From the NCBI GenBank assembly GCA_020724325.1, contig DYHC01000019.1, positions 1-14,485 of the forward strand: a DNA stretch of 14,485 nt, written 5' to 3'. The position numbers were made by a program, and so were the translations under genes. The notes under the pieces are model-generated. The model was not told the DNA's origin and did not search any database. It saw only the letters and a list, made by a program, of their open reading frames with translations. Of the stretch, positions 13,642 through 14,485 are shown one piece after another. Within the stretch, counting starts at the first letter, position 1. Every line of letters starts with the position of its first letter. The DNA comes from Melioribacter roseus. Lineage in GTDB: Bacteria > Bacteroidota > Ignavibacteria > Ignavibacteriales > Melioribacteraceae.

Positions 13642-14485
13642 ATGAAGAAAATGAGAATTTTAGTAACCGGAGGTGCTGGATTTTTAGGAATTAATCTGAT
13701 CCGCTACTTATTGATGAAAGATTACCAAATAACTTCTTTCGATATCGCCGATTTTAATTACCTGGATGTTGTGAATAAAGTTAAAGTGATTAAAGGAGAT
13801 ATCCGGAACAGCTCTATTGTTAAACATGCAATGAAAGATACGGATATTGTCATTCATTCAGCAGCAGCATTACCGCTTTATTCCACTGAAGAAATTCGTT
13901 CTACGGATATTGAAGGAACACGACTGTTAATTCATGAAGCATTCTTAAACCGTATCAAAAAATTTGTACATATTTCTTCAACCGCTGTTTATGGAATTCC
14001 TGATCATCACCCTATCTATGAAACTGATAAACTTGATGGTGTTGGATCATACGGCAATGCAAAAATTGAAGCGGAAAAAATTTGTCTTGAATACAGAAAA
14101 AAAGGAATGTGCGTGCCAATCCTCCGTCCAAAATCTTTCATTGGACCAGAACGGCTTGGAGTCTTTGCTCTTTTTTATGATTGGGTTAAAGATGGTAGAA
14201 ATTTTCCGATAATTGGCAAAGGCGATAACCGTTATCAGCTGCTTGACGTAGAGGATCTATGCAAAGCAATTGAATTAACTATTACTCTTCCGGATGAAAA
14301 TGTAAATGATACTTTCAATATCGGTGCAAAAGATTTTACTACTATGAAAGAAGACTATCAAACAGTTTTAGATTATGCTGGTTTCGGGAAAAAAATAATT
14401 TCACTGCCGGAAAAACCTGTTATCTGGACACTCAAATTATTAGAAATACTTAAACTCTCACCTTTATACAAATGGGTTTATGAGA
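13642..14485 (+). CDS. NAD-dependent epimerase/dehydratase, extended SDR family (partial, runs off right edge)
   Basis: The first 281 codons of a nucleotide-sugar-type extended SDR. Residues 9-16 (TGGAGFLG) form the Rossmann GxxGxxG loop, followed by acidic D34 (SFDIAD), typical of NAD rather than NADP. D53 starts GDIR, HSAAALP is at 72-78, SST at 112-114, and Y137-x-x-x-K141 (SYGNAK) is the catalytic pair. Family members epimerise or dehydrate UDP-, GDP- or dTDP-sugars, or act on related substrates; which one cannot be told. Two starts are possible, ATG 13642 and ATG 13651. Neither has a strong ribosome site. It is the only plus-strand gene and is divergent from rplM across a short shared promoter region. 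Confidence 0.9.
   Translation, partial: MKKMRILVTGGAGFLGINLIRYLLMKDYQITSFDIADFNYLDVVNKVKVIKGDIRNSSIVKHAMKDTDIVIHSAAALPLYSTEEIRSTDIEGTRLLIHEAFLNRIKKFVHISSTAVYGIPDHHPIYETDKLDGVGSYGNAKIEAEKICLEYRKKGMCVPILRPKSFIGPERLGVFALFYDWVKDGRNFPIIGKGDNRYQLLDVEDLCKAIELTITLPDENVNDTFNIGAKDFTTMKEDYQTVLDYAGFGKKIISLPEKPVIWTLKLLEILKLSPLYKWVYE

Overview
The window looks like part of a low-GC genome of the Bacteroidota/Chlorobi group, most likely an Ignavibacteria-type bacterium. This placement is inferred from three things: a propeller-type histidine kinase with a LytTR partner, a giant modular surface protein of SdrD-B-like repeats, and the style of the ribosomal proteins. No 16S or database search was possible. 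All genes but one lie on the minus strand, so the window reads right to left.

Right end (about 13.6 kb to the edge): an extended-SDR sugar-nucleotide epimerase/dehydratase runs off the edge on the plus strand. It is divergent from a housekeeping cluster on the minus strand: rplM, rpsI, rpsB and tsf, then pyrH and frr. A near-consensus promoter (TTGACA, 17 bp, TATATT) sits upstream of rplM and places its start at an internal TTG behind a GGAGG. A strong intrinsic terminator (13-bp stem, T tract) lies directly after tsf and just in front of pyrH, so it probably sets the ratio of translation-factor transcripts to pyrH-frr.

Middle (5.45-9.14 kb): a two-gene signalling operon. A LytTR response regulator is followed after 2 nt by a 984-residue periplasmic-sensor histidine kinase (beta-propeller repeats, Y_Y_Y domain, one membrane segment, LytS-type kinase core). 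Signals read outside the inner membrane would be passed to a DNA-binding LytTR protein.

Left end (1-5.3 kb): a small unknown gene overlaps by ATGA the start of a very large secreted protein that continues beyond the left edge. The large protein has a signal peptide, an N-terminal domain, nine cysteine-paired SdrD-B-like repeats with a jelly-roll-like insert after the second, a LamG-like domain, and a tenth repeat lacking the cysteines. Its reading frame is broken once, at a short A run near 4362. The small gene shows a possible second break at an 8-base homopolymer. These are either assembly errors, real decay, or slippage-prone switches; the sequence alone cannot decide. The 5132-5449 intergenic stretch carries a 12-bp palindrome and a TTTGCG repeat element. 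No tRNA, rRNA, CRISPR array or insertion sequence was seen.
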